A stretch of 64,000 bases of DNA from Brachycybe producta (GCA_036925085.1 JAUPFP010000012.1:2097109-2161108); one strand, 5' to 3'. Numbered from the stretch's first letter, positions 21,692 through 33,722 are shown. Made by a program: numbers and translations. The notes: a model not told the origin generated them from the sequence alone.

Positions 21692-24471
21692 TAGGGTGGT
21701 CCTTTGATATATATGGTAATTTTTAAATTCAAATATTTCATGTTCTGACCCCCCAGAATTGTTCTCCCAACCAAAAAAATAGTTACATAAAAGTTTATAA
21801 ATTTTAATTGATATTTAGAGGTAGCTCAATGAATTCAAAGTTTTCGTAATAGCGTAATCATTACGTATTCTCCTAAAATTATATACCATTGTTTATCTAG
21901 TGTCACTAATATTGAAATAATTAGAATGAACTATTTTGTATACATAAGTTACAATTAAAACACAACAATGTAATTTATGCACATTTTATTAACATTGGAC
22001 CAAACAAGTAATGACTACAAAGTAGCTAATGTAGTCTTTTTGCAATCTGGATAACGACTAGAATGTTCTTTCACAACTTGAAGCAAATACTGTTTCTGAT
22101 CTTCATTTTTTGTTAATATTGGATTGTACTCTTTCATCAATGCCACACCTCTTTCAGCATTGTCATTCACAACTTGTAAATGTTTTATGATATCCTTAGC
22201 TTGCTTGTAGTCTTCTCGCAGATGCCATATCTTTGGATCATGTTCTAAGAACCTTTTGGAAATGCCAAGATGGTCAAATAAGTGTATTGAGTTCTTCGAT
22301 ACAAAGTCTTCTATTCTCATATTAACGGAGCCACTGGCACTCATTTGGATTCTCTTCAGAGGCTGATCTGCACCTTCCTTTTCATAAAGATATTTTAGCA
22401 TTGCCTGTTTTGATTTGATTGGCACACTGTCATCAAAAAATGCCAATCCAACTAGTTCCTCACTTAAGTACCAAAGATGTCCCTCAAATTTCTTGCAAGT
22501 AACATTGGATATTGAAGGATTGATTTTTTTATAATCTCTAAGCTTTTGAAGAAGCTGTAGATAATTGAAAGCTGCAGTAATGGGAAGTGGGGCAGTGAAC
22601 CAAGCCTTGATGTAGACATAAACAAGAAAGACACATATGTTGCATAGTCCTTTTTCTTCTCTTGCAGCGAGAGTAAACTGGTTACGAAACAGCCACATTT
22701 TTAGTGAGTATATTGCTTTGGACATCCATCTTGCATGATGTACAGCCCCAGGGGCTAAAAATCGCACACCTCGTGGTGGTGTACCTCCCAGAAAGATAAT
22801 AGCTAATTCTAAACATTCTCTGTAATCATCTCTGATTTTAGTGTCAGTTTGTTGAAGCTGGTTAGTACAGAATTCAATGACATTGTCTTTTTCATCTTTC
22901 ATCACAAGCTGTACCGTTTCACTGCTGTCTAAAGACATGTAAGATGACTGATCTATTTTAACCCAGAACTGCTTGAATCGCTTGAATATGGTTACAAACA
23001 GGGCCAGACGAGGTACAACCCATGGCTTCATTAAATGCACTAGCAAGAACAAGTTCTAAGATATGGTGACGACATGCCAAGTACAGAAGATCCTTCTGCA
23101 ATTTCTGCTCTAACAGAATACAAGTTCCATTTCTGTGACCTGTGTTGCTAGATGTGGTATCGACGCACATAGCTTTCACTTGATCGACAACATCCCATTC
23201 TTTAAGTAAATCTGCAACAGCAGTTGCCTGACACTCCCCAGTGCCTGCCTGCAACTTAGGCACACCTAGAAGCTGGTTAACACCTAAACCTGAAACAATC
23301 ACAGGAAGGCGATCCACTTTCTCATTTCCTGTTAGATCCAGAAGAAGTTTGCCATCCCAGTGTACAACGAGTGGTGTAGAAGTGTGGAATTCGTTTTTTA
23401 GTCTTAATGACACTTTTTTACGTATGCTACCTCTCTGTCTTCTTATTGATGACCTATTGAGATTAAAATCTTTTATGTTGTGGCCAAGACCCTGAGCTGC
23501 TGCTGCCAAGAGAAATGTAGCTTTACGGTCACTCAACTTAGCTCTATCCAATGCCGATGCTACTGATGGCGTGACAATGTTTATATGTGCCCTCTTATTT
23601 TGTTTAGTTGGTGATTCTGATGTGGATTGTTTCCTTATTGTGACATTCTGATTTGGAACTACATTGTATTTGTTTCCACTACTACTAGCTTGATCATCAC
23701 TGTCACTGCTGAAATCTAAGACATTTCCCACAAACGCTTTTTGTTGGTTTTCACACTTCTGCTTAAACTCTTCGAATTTTCTTTTCCGTTTGTCAATCCT
23801 CAATTCCTTTCCAGCCAAAACTTTGTCAACTTGACCAAAGCATCCTCGCCGACCTTTTTCTCTCTGTGCAAGTAGAAAATCCTTGTCTTCTTGAATAGTA
23901 ATCATTGTGAGGGCATCCTTATGAGCAATGTCAAATAAATTATCGAGGTCATCTTTAAACTGACTCTCATGACTTTGCTGAACAGCACTTTTCCTATTAC
24001 AATTTTTTTTCAGTTTGACCCACTTCTCATGAAGCTGTTCTGTCTTCTTAACACAGTCCTGTTCATGTCTTATGGAAATTCGGGCTTTTTCCCAAAATAC
24101 TGCAGCTTCTTTTACAGCACTACGGGAACTTTCACGGATTGTCTTTTTTAAGGTTCGGTGGTGATAAAAAAATACACTAAGCACTTGTTTATTAGAGGGT
24201 AACTTGGATCCCTTGATAGAGGTCTCTTCTGACCCAATAAGCCACAAAGTATTTGTCTTTCTGGTTGCAGTAGCCATAACTATTAATTTTTCACTTTACC
24301 TGCAATAATAGAGAAAAATCTTAAAAAAGAAAGAATTTCATATTCATTGAGCTACCCTTAATATTCCTTGACTGTAATATAACTTTGCACAACATAATTT
24401 TATACATAGTAGAACAACATGAGAGGGTCAGACAAAGACTTTTAAAAACTTAAAAAATAAGGACCACCCTA
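21692..24471 (-). mobile_element. DNA transposon with TAGGGTGGTCC terminal inverted repeats
   Basis: The left end reads TAGGGTGGTCCTTTG and the right end, reverse complemented, TAGGGTGGTCCTTATTTTT. This is a 13-bp terminal inverted repeat bounding a 2780-bp element embedded in (TA)n on both sides. It encodes one transposase on the minus strand, split by a single frame change. Target duplication cannot be read in the TA flanks. The termini and a hAT-like DDE core suggest one of the poorly described eukaryotic DDE superfamilies, perhaps IS3EU-like; this name is tentative. Confidence 0.8.
22015..24277 (-). pseudogene. Transposase of the TAGGGTGGTCC element, one frameshift
   Basis: The first part, 24277-22958 (439 codons), begins MATATRKTNTLWLIG. 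It has a charged helical N-terminal half, a Ser/Asp patch, a basic patch (RRQRGSIRKKV), then VVHWDGKLLLDLTG, AMCVDTTSSNTGHRNG and LLYLACRHHILELVL. These look like an RNase H-fold core: Asp in WDGK, Asp in VDTT, and Cys-x-x-His...Glu as in hAT-like enzymes. The second part, 23052-22015, overlaps in another frame and continues with IFKRFKQFW to the C-terminus. The frame changes around 22999-23005, at the SSGP block, after which homologous reading is in the second frame. Both halves are otherwise free of stops, so the copy is young. A DNA-cutting transposase is inferred; the family is uncertain. Confidence 0.7.
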
Positions 24472-24530
<59 letters not shown>

Positions 24531-24563
24531 GTATATATATATGTATATATGTATATGTATATG

Positions 24564-24596
<33 letters not shown>

Positions 24597-24608
24597 GTAT
24601 ATGTATAT

Positions 24609-24666
<58 letters not shown>

Positions 24667-24765
24667 ATGTTTGTGTGTGAGGCATATGCATATAAGTAAA
24701 GATTATATAAATTTATATGCATATAGGGGAGAATTTTATATATACAATAAGTAATGTATATATAA
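24472..24765. repeat. (TA)n / (TATG)n microsatellite
   Basis: Alternating TA with regular TATG and TGTA interruptions, degenerating after 24680. Reading frames inside it on both strands are low-complexity Ile-Tyr artefacts. Confidence 0.8.
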
Positions 24766-25840
24766 AGCCCAAACCAAGGCTTGGCCATGAACTTCCTCAT
24801 CGACCATAAACCCCGCCACATGAAGAGCAGATGCAATTGCTGATCTGACACGACTGTGACGTGCATTACAAAGGAGGTACCCTTGGTCGCATTTGCCTAG
24901 GACATGGGCAATGGTATCGGTCTCTGCGACAGTGTCGACAAAGGTTTCCGTCCTCTGCATGTGAGCGTCCAGGGTTCCCTCGAACGGCAGTCAGGTTGCC
25001 TGTCAGTTTCAGCCCCTCAGTCCACTCTGAGTTGAACAGGCTGGTTCTGTTGGTCATCCATTTGTTAGCGTATGGCACTTCGGCATGAAGTGCAACACCT
25101 GCACCTCGCCCCATGGTTGTCCATTTTAAAAAGGCTTGGTGACGCAGCTCATCCCGGATATGGCGACTAGTTTCGATTGTTGGAAGTTGCGGAAGTGACA
25201 GCTTTCCTCTGCAGTCCACTATCTCATGCTCAAGATTGCGAAGATGGTTGCAGTATACATCTCCACTCTTTAGAAGCTTCTGGCAGATGGAGATGTGCTA
25301 GAGAAAAGCCTCCCATTCAGCGCGAACGACGCCAAGACCCTTGTACTTACGTGCACTGTACAACATGGCATTGGCTGTGTCCCCCGGGAGACATAAGATT
25401 TCTTTAACCGCACTCAATAATATACCGCACCAAATAACCTTATCAACATCTTTTAGAAAGAAACTCTGCAGTTGGTGCAGGGGGCATTCTGAAATGCGAA
25501 CATTGTCATTGGCCAGATGAACTGGTTTATTATGCTGAGCTTCTGGTCTGCTTTAAAAAGGTGTGAGGAGACTAACAGTGCTAGGTCAGTTTTCAGTCCA
25601 TCTATGAGCTTCCCATGGTCGAACACAATATTCCTTTCATACATCACTCCCAGATACTTGATCGTTTCCTTGGGTGCAATTGAGAAGACAAAGACTGTAC
25701 AAGACTGTACAATTTGAAATTGGGTGCGATTGCTATGCTCTATAGTACAGGACATAGCCGTAATTATTTGATGCCGATGGGTTTTTTCATGAACTTCAAG
25801 GTAAGCATCTAAGGTTATAAATACATATTTCTGCATGAAA
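24766..25840 (-). pseudogene. 3' remnant of a non-LTR retrotransposon (LINE), R2-superclade-like
   Basis: Read on the minus strand from 25836, the 127-codon frame contains KYLGVMYERNIVFD and a KADQKLSIINQFIWP block. These fit the segment downstream of the RT palm in R2/NeSL-type proteins. After frame changes the reading near 25300-25400 gives LPGDTANAMLYSARKYKGLG. The 25219-24866 frame has WTEGLKLTGNLTAVRGNPG then CRHC. The overlapping 24960-24736 frame supplies [10 protein letters not shown] and [13 protein letters not shown]. Together C-x2-C...H-x4-C forms the C-terminal zinc knuckle typical of this group. The catalytic FADD block lies outside the remnant, so it is 5' truncated. Clade placement is tentative. 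Confidence 0.65.
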
Positions 25841-26564
25841 TTTTATATGTTTATAAAACTCCACCAGATCTTTGAGGAATTCATCAAATTTCTTCTAGCA
25901 TGCATGGAAGTAGAGTAAATTAATTTTTTTAGACATCACTTACACCCAGCAAAAACAAACATGGCGGGTCAACATTTTCTACCTAAAACAAAACATACAC
26001 ATAGTTTACATAATAGAATATTATGTGTAATGTGACGTCATGTACTCTAACCAGGCCTTGACTCAATCAGATTCTTATTGATCTGAAAAAATTGGCCCAT
26101 TACGACTTTTACTTCAATATAAAAATATACACATGCAATTAGGTAATGAAATTTACTTGTTTTATAGAAAACAAATAAATCTACCACCACATTTTTTTTA
26201 CTATTATCTCCTTTGTAAAAAAAAGATAATGGATACCAAATATGTAGCTTTTTTTCCTATGAGATTTTGCATAGGAAAAAAACACCTTTTTAAATAATTA
26301 AAAATATTTAAAGGCAGATTTAAAGTCTCAAAAAATTTTATTAGTTCCATTAAACAATCTAATATTTATTACAGTTTTAATCACATTTTAAAAACTTATA
26401 TGTCTCCAGATAATGGATACCAAACCTAACTATAGTTTGAAATTTAAATTAGCATATGTCTATGCTAATTCAATACAAGTGGCGCCTCTGATGTCAGACA
26501 CTGCAATCATAGTGTCGTCTGTCAAAAAACATCCGACGCTTCTGTAATCCTCTTAATACTGGAC
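25841..26564. other. AT-rich DNA without recognised features
   Basis: I see no gene or element terminus. It contains poly-A/T runs and two 'gataatggatacca' repeats (26225 and 26408) of unknown meaning. Confidence 0.4.
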
Positions 26565-27045
26565 AATGTAGTGAAGACATTATATCTAACATCTTATGCT
26601 GGAGGCCAGGGAGGCCTCCAGAGAATGGCGTCACTGCCACATCATCATCTCTTTGTTGGTTTTTTGTTTTGGTGTTCAGGAGTCCAGCAGATTACTATGT
26701 ATTTATTACACCTAAGTAAGCATTTTATTAAATATCTATTTAACTACACTAGTGTCGTGTCTTCTTATTTGGGTAAGTAACCGCAAGAAGGATGGGGGTT
26801 CCGGTGTAGGGTACGCGGTATAGCCACCATCTTGTTTCCGTCTTGTGGTCGGTTCTTCACGTCGGTTCCACGGTGAGATCCATCAGGGATTCACCGTGGG
26901 TTCGTCATTGGTTTCGGCCATCATCCGACCGTTGGCTTACAGCAAGAGACACCGGATTGGCCGGCAGCACCCATGACACGGAGTGCAAGAGGGCAGCTAA
27001 TGCTGCGATCCTGTCCCCAACAGTCTGCTAGGTGAGTTTAGGGAC
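26565..27045 (+). mobile_element. LTR-Y fragment (copy b), 5' truncated
   Basis: It aligns with LTR copy a from 'gctggaggcca' onward and with copy c over 'gggggttccggtg', 'ggttccacggtgagatc', 'caccgtgggttcgtc' and the terminal 'ggtgagtttaggga'. The 5' half of U3 and the last 40 or so bases are missing. An 'attaaatatctattta' stretch near 26729 is the expected polyadenylation region. Confidence 0.6.
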
Positions 27046-27434
27046 AAAAACCCATTTTAAAAAGTCAAAGTTCATGAATGAGCATAGAAAAAAATTAATT
27101 TGGAATGCAGTGCATACCATTTTTGCTGTACCAAATCCCCCAAAACCAGTTACCTTTCATAGGAAAGCACCTATGTGAATGGCTCCACAAGTAAGTCCAA
27201 GCAGTGTATTATAATACAATCCTTAAAGTAAGTCACATAATACGAGAAAGTAAACAAAAATGAGCCCATACAATGCATAATTTCGTAGATACACTCAATA
27301 TATGTGAAATTTTCATATGAAAATGTGGGAAAATGTAAAATGCACCTTTATTTAAATTGACTGTCGGACCCATAGGAATTTATGCATTTTGCATTCCTTT
27401 ATTAACATCATTTTATAATCCATATTTTGTAATT

Positions 27435-29781
27435 TTAGAAAGTCAGAAATAAAAAAGGTAATAAGAAAAAGAGTACCAAAGCACCAGTTGAAAGTGAATT
27501 CCATGCTGAAACAGTATCACCAGTCGAAACAGTAGTATCACCAGTCGAAACTGCAGCACCAACAGTCAATGAAAATCTCGGAGATTGTCGACAAACAGAA
27601 GAGACAATGGACATGCCGCTACCAATTTTAACTGAATCCTCTAGTAAAATGCACTCCCCAAGAAATATTGCTTTGATGGGCAAGCTAAATACCAATCAAG
27701 TTAAAATGTCACGCTTAAAACTAAAACTGGTTAAAAAGAAGCAGTTGTCAATCAATGAAATAATTAATAGTTCAGAAAAATATTTGAGTAAAGTACAACA
27801 TGCTTTTTTTTGCTGCACAACTGAATAAGTCCTGTCTATGTAATAAACAAGGAGTAAGATGGTCAAGAGAGTTACGACAACTAGCTTTGAAGTTGTATCA
27901 CTCCAGTCGAAAAACGTATGCCATTTTAGCAAAATTTTTCTCATTGCCTTCAAAAACCTCATTGCATAGATGGTTAAGTAAATTGAATGACAATGTAGGA
28001 TTTTCTGATGATGTGTTTGCCTATTTAGGTTCTCGAACAAAATGTTTTTCACAGAAAGACAAAAAGTGTGTTTTGTCATTTGATGAAAAGGCCCTGAAGG
28101 AAGGACTATCTTATCATGTAAAGCGAGATATAATTGAAGGTTACCATGATTTAGGCACAATTGGCAGAACAAATAAAATAGGGAATCATGCTCTCATGTT
28201 TATGGTCCGAGGCTTATCAATAAAATGAAAAAAGTAATTGGCTATTTTATTACTGCTAATTGTGTACCCACAACTTTTCTTAAAAATTTGATACTTGAAT
28301 GTATTCAGAAAATAAAATCTCTAGATTTGCAAGTAGTGGCAATAACGTGATCAGCACAGCATAAACCGAGCTGTTTACAAAGCACTAGGTGTCACTTTGG
28401 TGCTGCCATTATTTAATTTTGAAGGCCAAAAAGTATTCTGCTTTTTTTACCCTCCCCATTTATTAAAATCTGTCAGGAATACAATGAAAAAGTATGACAT
28501 TGATTGTGATGGCAAAGTTTCATGGGATCATGTAGAAAAGTTTGTTTCTGAAGATGAAAAACACAAAATAAGGTTGGCACCAAAAATATCTCGGAAGCAC
28601 CTAGACCTTCCTAATTACAGCTGCATGAATGTTCGATTAGCATGTCAAACATTTAGTCATTCAGTTGCTGCTGGAATGTACACTATGTGCTCAATTGGAA
28701 TTCTTCCTGCAGAAGCAATTAACACTGTAAAGTTCCTCGAAAAATTTGATGGTCTGTTCGATTGCTTTAATAGTCGTAAAAAGCACAATAAGAAATCCCT
28801 ACTTTCTGCCATAAGCTCAGCGTCACCTCACGAAAAATTCTTAGAAGATTGTTTGATTTGGCTGCAAAATTTGAAAATTACAAATCTAAAGAGAAGTGTT
28901 TATTGTATCAAAGGGTGGATGCAAAATATAACAGCAGTGCTACAACTATGCCAAGATCTTAAAAAAGATGACACAGTTTCATTTAACAAGTAGGCTAAAC
29001 CAGGATTGTTTAGAGAATTTTTTTCTCAATTGTCAGGCAAAGTGGAGGCCGCCGAGACAATCCAGATTCTCAACAATTTAGGTTTGCTTTTCGGAGTGCT
29101 GTCGGAAACTCTCTCATAGTCTCCACAAACGGGTGGAATTGTCTACTTGATAACAATGATGAAATACTAATAACATTCATGAATTTTGCATAAAAAGAAC
29201 CAGCCACGAAAAGTAATAGTGACATGCCTGTTGAAAAGACAACATCTTGTATGACTTTAATTTCAGACATTAGTGTTTCTGATGTCGATCTCCCTGCTGA
29301 AAATGCAGTGTATTATGTGGCAGGATACATTTTGCATAAAGTACTTTCAAGCCATTCCTGTACAAAATGTGCTTCTGAATTTGTGGAACAAAATGCATTG
29401 TTGAAAACTGAAACCCAACCTTTTATGTCATTTAAGACATTTACTAACACAGACAACAGTGACTTTGGCAAGTTATTTTGTCCTACAGAACATTTTTATT
29501 GTCTTGTTTCTGATATGGAAAAGGAATTTGTAAGCACTTTTAATTCTGTTATGCACCATGAAAATATTGGCACAAAATTAATTCAAAGAACATGTCAATT
29601 GATGCACAAGCACAGTTTCCTTCAGAAATGTTGCCCTGAAATCTTGAAGAGAATTTCTTTCTTGTTTGTGAAAATAAGACTATACTGTAGTTTAAAATGG
29701 TTTAACAGGTCATTACAAAACAAAAAAAATGAAGAACAGAAAATTAACAACTTTGGTACATATGTAAACTGTATTTTGTGA
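27435..29781 (+). pseudogene. P-element-type transposase (THAP9-like) pseudogene
   Basis: The readable part starts after a possible splice acceptor (27438, ...gtaattttag) with a Lys-rich and Thr/Val/Pro-rich stretch. It then has a leucine-rich helix (KMSRLKLKLVKKKQL), the position of the coiled coil that follows the THAP domain. A frame change near 27805 leads to the P-family signature GVRWSRELRQLALKLY, LPSKTSLHRWL, VLSFDEKALKEGL, GYHDLG and NHALMFMVRGL (27800-28228). Another break precedes FFYPPHLLKSVRNTMKKY (28397-28993). The C-terminal piece 29224-29781 has NAVYYVAGYILHKV and a CTKCASEF zinc-like pair. The THAP zinc finger was not found and the third catalytic region is broken, so the copy is inactive. 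Element termini were not identified. Confidence 0.8.
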
Positions 29782-30719
29782 GTTACTTATTATTAAAAAA
29801 AATATTTATAATTTCATTTCATTTTTTCCATAATGTTTCAAAAATAATTTTGTTCATTTCTAAGTAAATATTTTTTTACGATTAATAATAAATTCAATTT
29901 ATTTGTTTGCCAAAAAATATTTTTGCTTTATTTATATAGAATATAATTAGTTTTATCATGTATTTATAATATTTTTTTCATTTTTTTTTTACTAATTAAT
30001 TGAAATGAGATAAAAACTTCTAAAAAGATTAAGTGATCAATGGTAAAATACAGAAAGGCCCATTGCAGCCACAAGGTGGCGCGTCGATTACAGTCGTTTC
30101 TATGGAAGTGGAATCTCCTCTTATAATAAACAGTTATACAATCCTTGCCTTTTATAATTTTATTCACAAAAGAGTACAATATCGTGAAGTTGATTGCAAA
30201 CTTCAATCCCGCTTTCATGAACATATTCTTGAAATTAAAAAAAAAACCAAAGTAACCTAAACATAACATAACAGTAACAACATATCATCCGAGAACTGAA
30301 GTACCTCAAATGAAAAATTATGCAGCCAAATCTTTTATGACAAAACAAACTTCTCAAGGTACATATAAATGGGAGGAGCCGAATTAACCAAAGACGGAAA
30401 TGTTTTCAATAAAAGATTACCTACCTGTAACTTGTACGTGAGTTGGATTCCACATTTCAGAACTGAGACAATTTTGTACACACTTTAAGAGCACACACTT
30501 TTCTCAAATAAAAATTATAAAATAGAAAAGATGAAGAAAATAATAAAATTGTAGAACATAACTAATAAATAAATAATTACAGCACCCAAATTTGGTATTT
30601 AAGGCCAAATACTGTATTAAACAAACTAATACAAGAAATGAATACACTCTAGGCGAAATCAGATGTGAGCGCCATCTAGCCACAAAATAGAAAGATACCA
30701 CCTTGAAAAGATACACACA
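29782..30719. other. AT-rich DNA, possibly the 3' flank of the P-type element
   Basis: No gene recognised. The open frame at 30033-30260 begins near a 'cacaaggtggcgcgtcgatta' segment but shows no domain. Confidence 0.35.
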
Positions 30720-30910
30720 AACAGCCAGCACTAGCTTTTTGTTTGCTCTACCCTTTTATGAGCGTCATCACATTCTAATTGGTTTGTTATTTGATCTAAT
30801 GTTATATGACTTGCTTCTTATAAATTTCTAATTGGTTGATATTTGGTCTGACGCTCATAAAAGGGCGGAGCAAACGAAAAGCTAGCGCTGGCCACACTTG
30901 CCTGTGACAA
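30720..30910. mobile_element. MITE with GGGCGG/TGACG-type inverted repeats
   Basis: The left arm 'agccagcactagctttttgtttgctc' pairs with 'gagcaaacgaaaagctagcgctggcc' on the right. The inner segment 'cccttttatgagcgtca' pairs with 'tgacgctcataaaaggg'. The centre 'ctaattggtttgttatttgatctaa' is duplicated. It is a diverged relative of the unit at 18255-18400. Confidence 0.7.
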
Positions 30911-30963
30911 GGAGGTTAGAAGAAGTGAGACACACATGGTAACTCTCTCACACAAGGACAAGT

Positions 30964-31155
30964 AGTTAGAAATAGGTGAAAACCTCAATTGGCTCCGCCC
31001 TTGTTATGACGACTGGCAATTTTAACTGGCTGGTTTTGTAGTCTAACGTTAAAAAGGGCGGAGTATGGACGTCATACTTCATAACGAGCCAATTATAAGT
31101 TGCCAGTCGTCATAACAAGGGCGGAGCCAACTGAAGTTTTTACCTATTTCTAACT
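30964..31155. mobile_element. 192-bp MITE with about 59-bp terminal inverted repeats
   Basis: The left end 'tagttagaaataggtgaaaa' through 'ttatgacgactggcaa' pairs with the right end (about 31097-31155), with only a few mismatches. Both arms contain 'ggctccgcccttgttatgac'. The centre is short and unique. There is no coding capacity. It abuts the MITE at 30720-30910. Confidence 0.8.
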
Positions 31156-32130
31156 GCCCATCTCACAAGGGAGTAAGAATTAGGAGGTCTGCTCGTTACT
31201 AAGGCGATGCCCGGCCTCATTACCGTTGCTAGGAAGACGCCGGCCATGTTGCTCGTCACAAGGAGTCAAGTCGCATTCATTAAAAGCATTATACTGTTGT
31301 TATGATAAAGACATAACGAGGTTGAAAATTTATTTTCAAAAATTCCACAAAGATCTTTCTAAAAAAAAATTTAGAAACGAATATAAATGGTTTATCCACA
31401 AAAGTAAATAGTTTAAACATAAATTTAAAATTATTAAGTTCATTTTTAAATTTTAAAAGGAGAGAAACAAAATCAATAAAATGATGATAATGATAATGAT
31501 AATGAGCCTACATGTGTGACGCCATTTTGAATATTAGCAGATAACAATTATAGTTCCACTTTTCGCCGTTTAGTGGCGCCCCACAGCTAAGCCATTGAAA
31601 CAAATGAGAAAGTGAAATTCCTATTTTAAAAACTACATGGTTCAGGGAAATGTTTTGTTTTCCCGCAACGAAAAATGATATTTTCAAAATTCAAATTGCA
31701 ATATGTACATAACAATATTGCTCATCTCGTGATTCATTGGTAAAAATTTATAATTAGTTTTTCTATTTTTAATTTCATTTTAAAATCTCGTATTTTTTTT
31801 AGCTCATGTTAAATCCCATAGACCACAAAAGCTCCTTTATTTATACGTTTATTTTATATAATTAAAAGACATTTAAAAAAAAACAAAATCATATAGAGAA
31901 GGTTCTCTATGATGTTCTCTTTAGTATGTTATCTTGTTATCACCTTAGTATACATGGTTATTATTATATTTAATTTTTTTTATAAATTCATGCTGAAGGT
32001 GAATATGACGTCACAAACTTATAAAAAAAATTTTATTTTGTATTTGTGCCGCCATTTTTTTCTCGCTAGAATTTGTTTTTTTGCACATAAATAAGATATA
32101 AAATAACATCTTTGACGTGTTTTATTGGAT
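31156..32130. other. AT-rich DNA without recognised genes
   Basis: No element ends or domains seen. Short frames at 31226-31411 and 31909-32094 lack features. Confidence 0.4.
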
Positions 32131-32134
32131 ATAA

Positions 32135-32745
32135 TGTGGAACAGTAAGGTAAGTGGTTGTTATTTTGTTTTTATTTTTTGCATTTTTAGTTTTTACCTGT
32201 TTTACCTTTTTACTATGGCCTCAAATCGACGTCTTCTCGATCGATTTACGAGTCGAATATTTGTGTTTACGAAACAAATAACGACTGGTAAATCGTTCCA
32301 GATCATTCTGCATCACAACTTTGGTAAGTAGTTGTTATTTTAATTATATAAAAATTAACGATTTTAACGATTTCCATCTATCATCACATTTATGAAATTA
32401 TTCTATTACGGCCACGAATTGAAGTCTTCTTGATCGATTTATGAGTCGAATATTTGTGTTTACAAAACAAATAACGGCTGGTAAATCGTTCCAGATTATT
32501 ATCTGCATCACAACTTTGGTAAGTAGTCGTTATTTTATTTATATTTTAACGATTTCCATCTATCATCACATTTATGAAATTATTCTATTACGGCCACGAA
32601 TTGAAGTCTTCTTGATCGATTTATGAGTCGAATATTTGTGTTTACAAAACAAATATCGACTGGTAAATCGTTCCAGATCATTATCTGCATAACAACTTCG
32701 TTAAGTAGTCGTTATTTTAATTATATTTTAACAATTTTATAAAAG
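32135..32745. repeat. Tandem repeat, about 180-193-bp unit, three full and one partial copy
   Basis: Each full unit contains 'gatcgattta(c/t)gagtcgaat' followed by 'ggtaaatcgttccagat' and ends 'caacttyggtaagtagtygt'. Unit starts lie at about 32217, 32410 and 32591. A partial first unit ends at 'ggtaagtggttgttatttt' near 32145. The repeated GGTAAGT resembles a splice donor. It is not related to the nearby Gypsy remnants. Confidence 0.75.
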
Positions 32746-32942
32746 AATTCTATTATGGTGGTGAGGGACTTTATGAAATAAATTATATGAAAAAAATAAA
32801 ACAGAATTAGTTGCACATGATGCATAAAAGATATTTCCAGTAGCAATACAAGAAATATTAAAAAAATAAAATAACAGAATTGTTTTATTTTACAATTATT
32901 AAAAACAGTAATGTGTACAAAATTATAAAGCTAGTCACCATT

Positions 32943-33235
32943 ATTGTAACGAACCAAGTGTGTGATTCATGACTGGGTTTTTATGCCTATGGCTTTTCCC
33001 AGTCATGATCACGAGAAACTCTTTTTGTACTGTACGTATATGTCAATGAGTTAATGTAACTTAGTATTAACTAGATATAACATAATAAATAACTTAGAAA
33101 TAAGAGTTTCTCGGAAGGGTCTTCTTAGGGGCTCGCAACTGATCGGGTCCAGGCTGAGCCTTCCTCCCCTTGGTGTGAATGCAAGTGAAGTGAGTTAAAG
33201 ATTGTTTCAAAATGGATAATTCCCTGGTGCTATAT
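32943..33235 (+). repeat. Possible LTR fragment with a perfect hairpin near its start
   Basis: Begins TGTAACGAACC. It contains an 11-bp perfect hairpin (TCATGACTGGG / CCCAGTCATGA, 32967-33008), then 'ataataaataac' and a G+C-richer tail. This is the composition expected of U3-R-U5, but no partner LTR is present and no gag or pol on this strand follows. Confidence 0.25.
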
Positions 33236-33239
33236 TGCT

Positions 33240-33722
33240 CTAAAGCCCATGGGTGGGTGGGGCATTAGAGTAAAGAGCATTGTGATCCGTCACGATCACG
33301 AACTCCCAGTTACAGAGGTAAAGACGGAATTTACCCACAGGAAACATTATCGCCAAGCACTCCTGCTCGGTGGCAGAATATCGTGTTTCCGCTCCTTTCA
33401 TGAGCCGGCTTGCATAGGCCAGAACATGGGGGAACCTGTCTTCTATTAACTTTTTGTAGACTACAACACCCAAGCCGTACCAACTAGCATCGGTATGTAT
33501 CATTATCTCACCCCGAGGATCATACATGGTGAGTACCAGTGCTTCTGTTAAAAATGCCTTTAACCGAGCAAATGCTAGTTTGCACTGACCCGACCACTCA
33601 AAGGATGCATCCTTCTTCGTCAGATCATGCAAAGGCCTTGCCACCTTGGCGAAGTCCTTGATGAACCACTGATAGTAACCGGCCAGTACAAGAAAACTTC
33701 GGACACCTGTCACCGTCATCAT
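33240..33722 (-). pseudogene. Gypsy pol fragment: end of RT and RNase H (remnant G4)
   Basis: 160 open codons. The N-terminal VTGVRSFLVLAGYYQWFIKDFAK is the segment following the RT thumb. Then comes RNase H: MIHTDASWYGLGVVVY (first catalytic Asp), the ATEQECLAI block (Glu), and VIVTDHNAL (Asp). It is closely related to the RNase H of G1 at 37287-37799 but on the other strand. RT palm and integrase are absent on either side. As an RNase H it would degrade RNA in RNA-DNA hybrids during reverse transcription; isolated here, it is a relic. Confidence 0.85.

Noticed and set aside
24866-25219. Independent zinc-finger gene
   Set aside because: The CRHC motif and surrounding sequence fit the C-terminus of an R2-like LINE protein continuing in the overlapping frame at 24736-24960.
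26843-27031. 62-codon frame sharing 'STVRSI' with a frame at 45117-45473
   Set aside because: The shared peptide comes from homologous LTR-Y sequence in opposite orientation, not from a gene.
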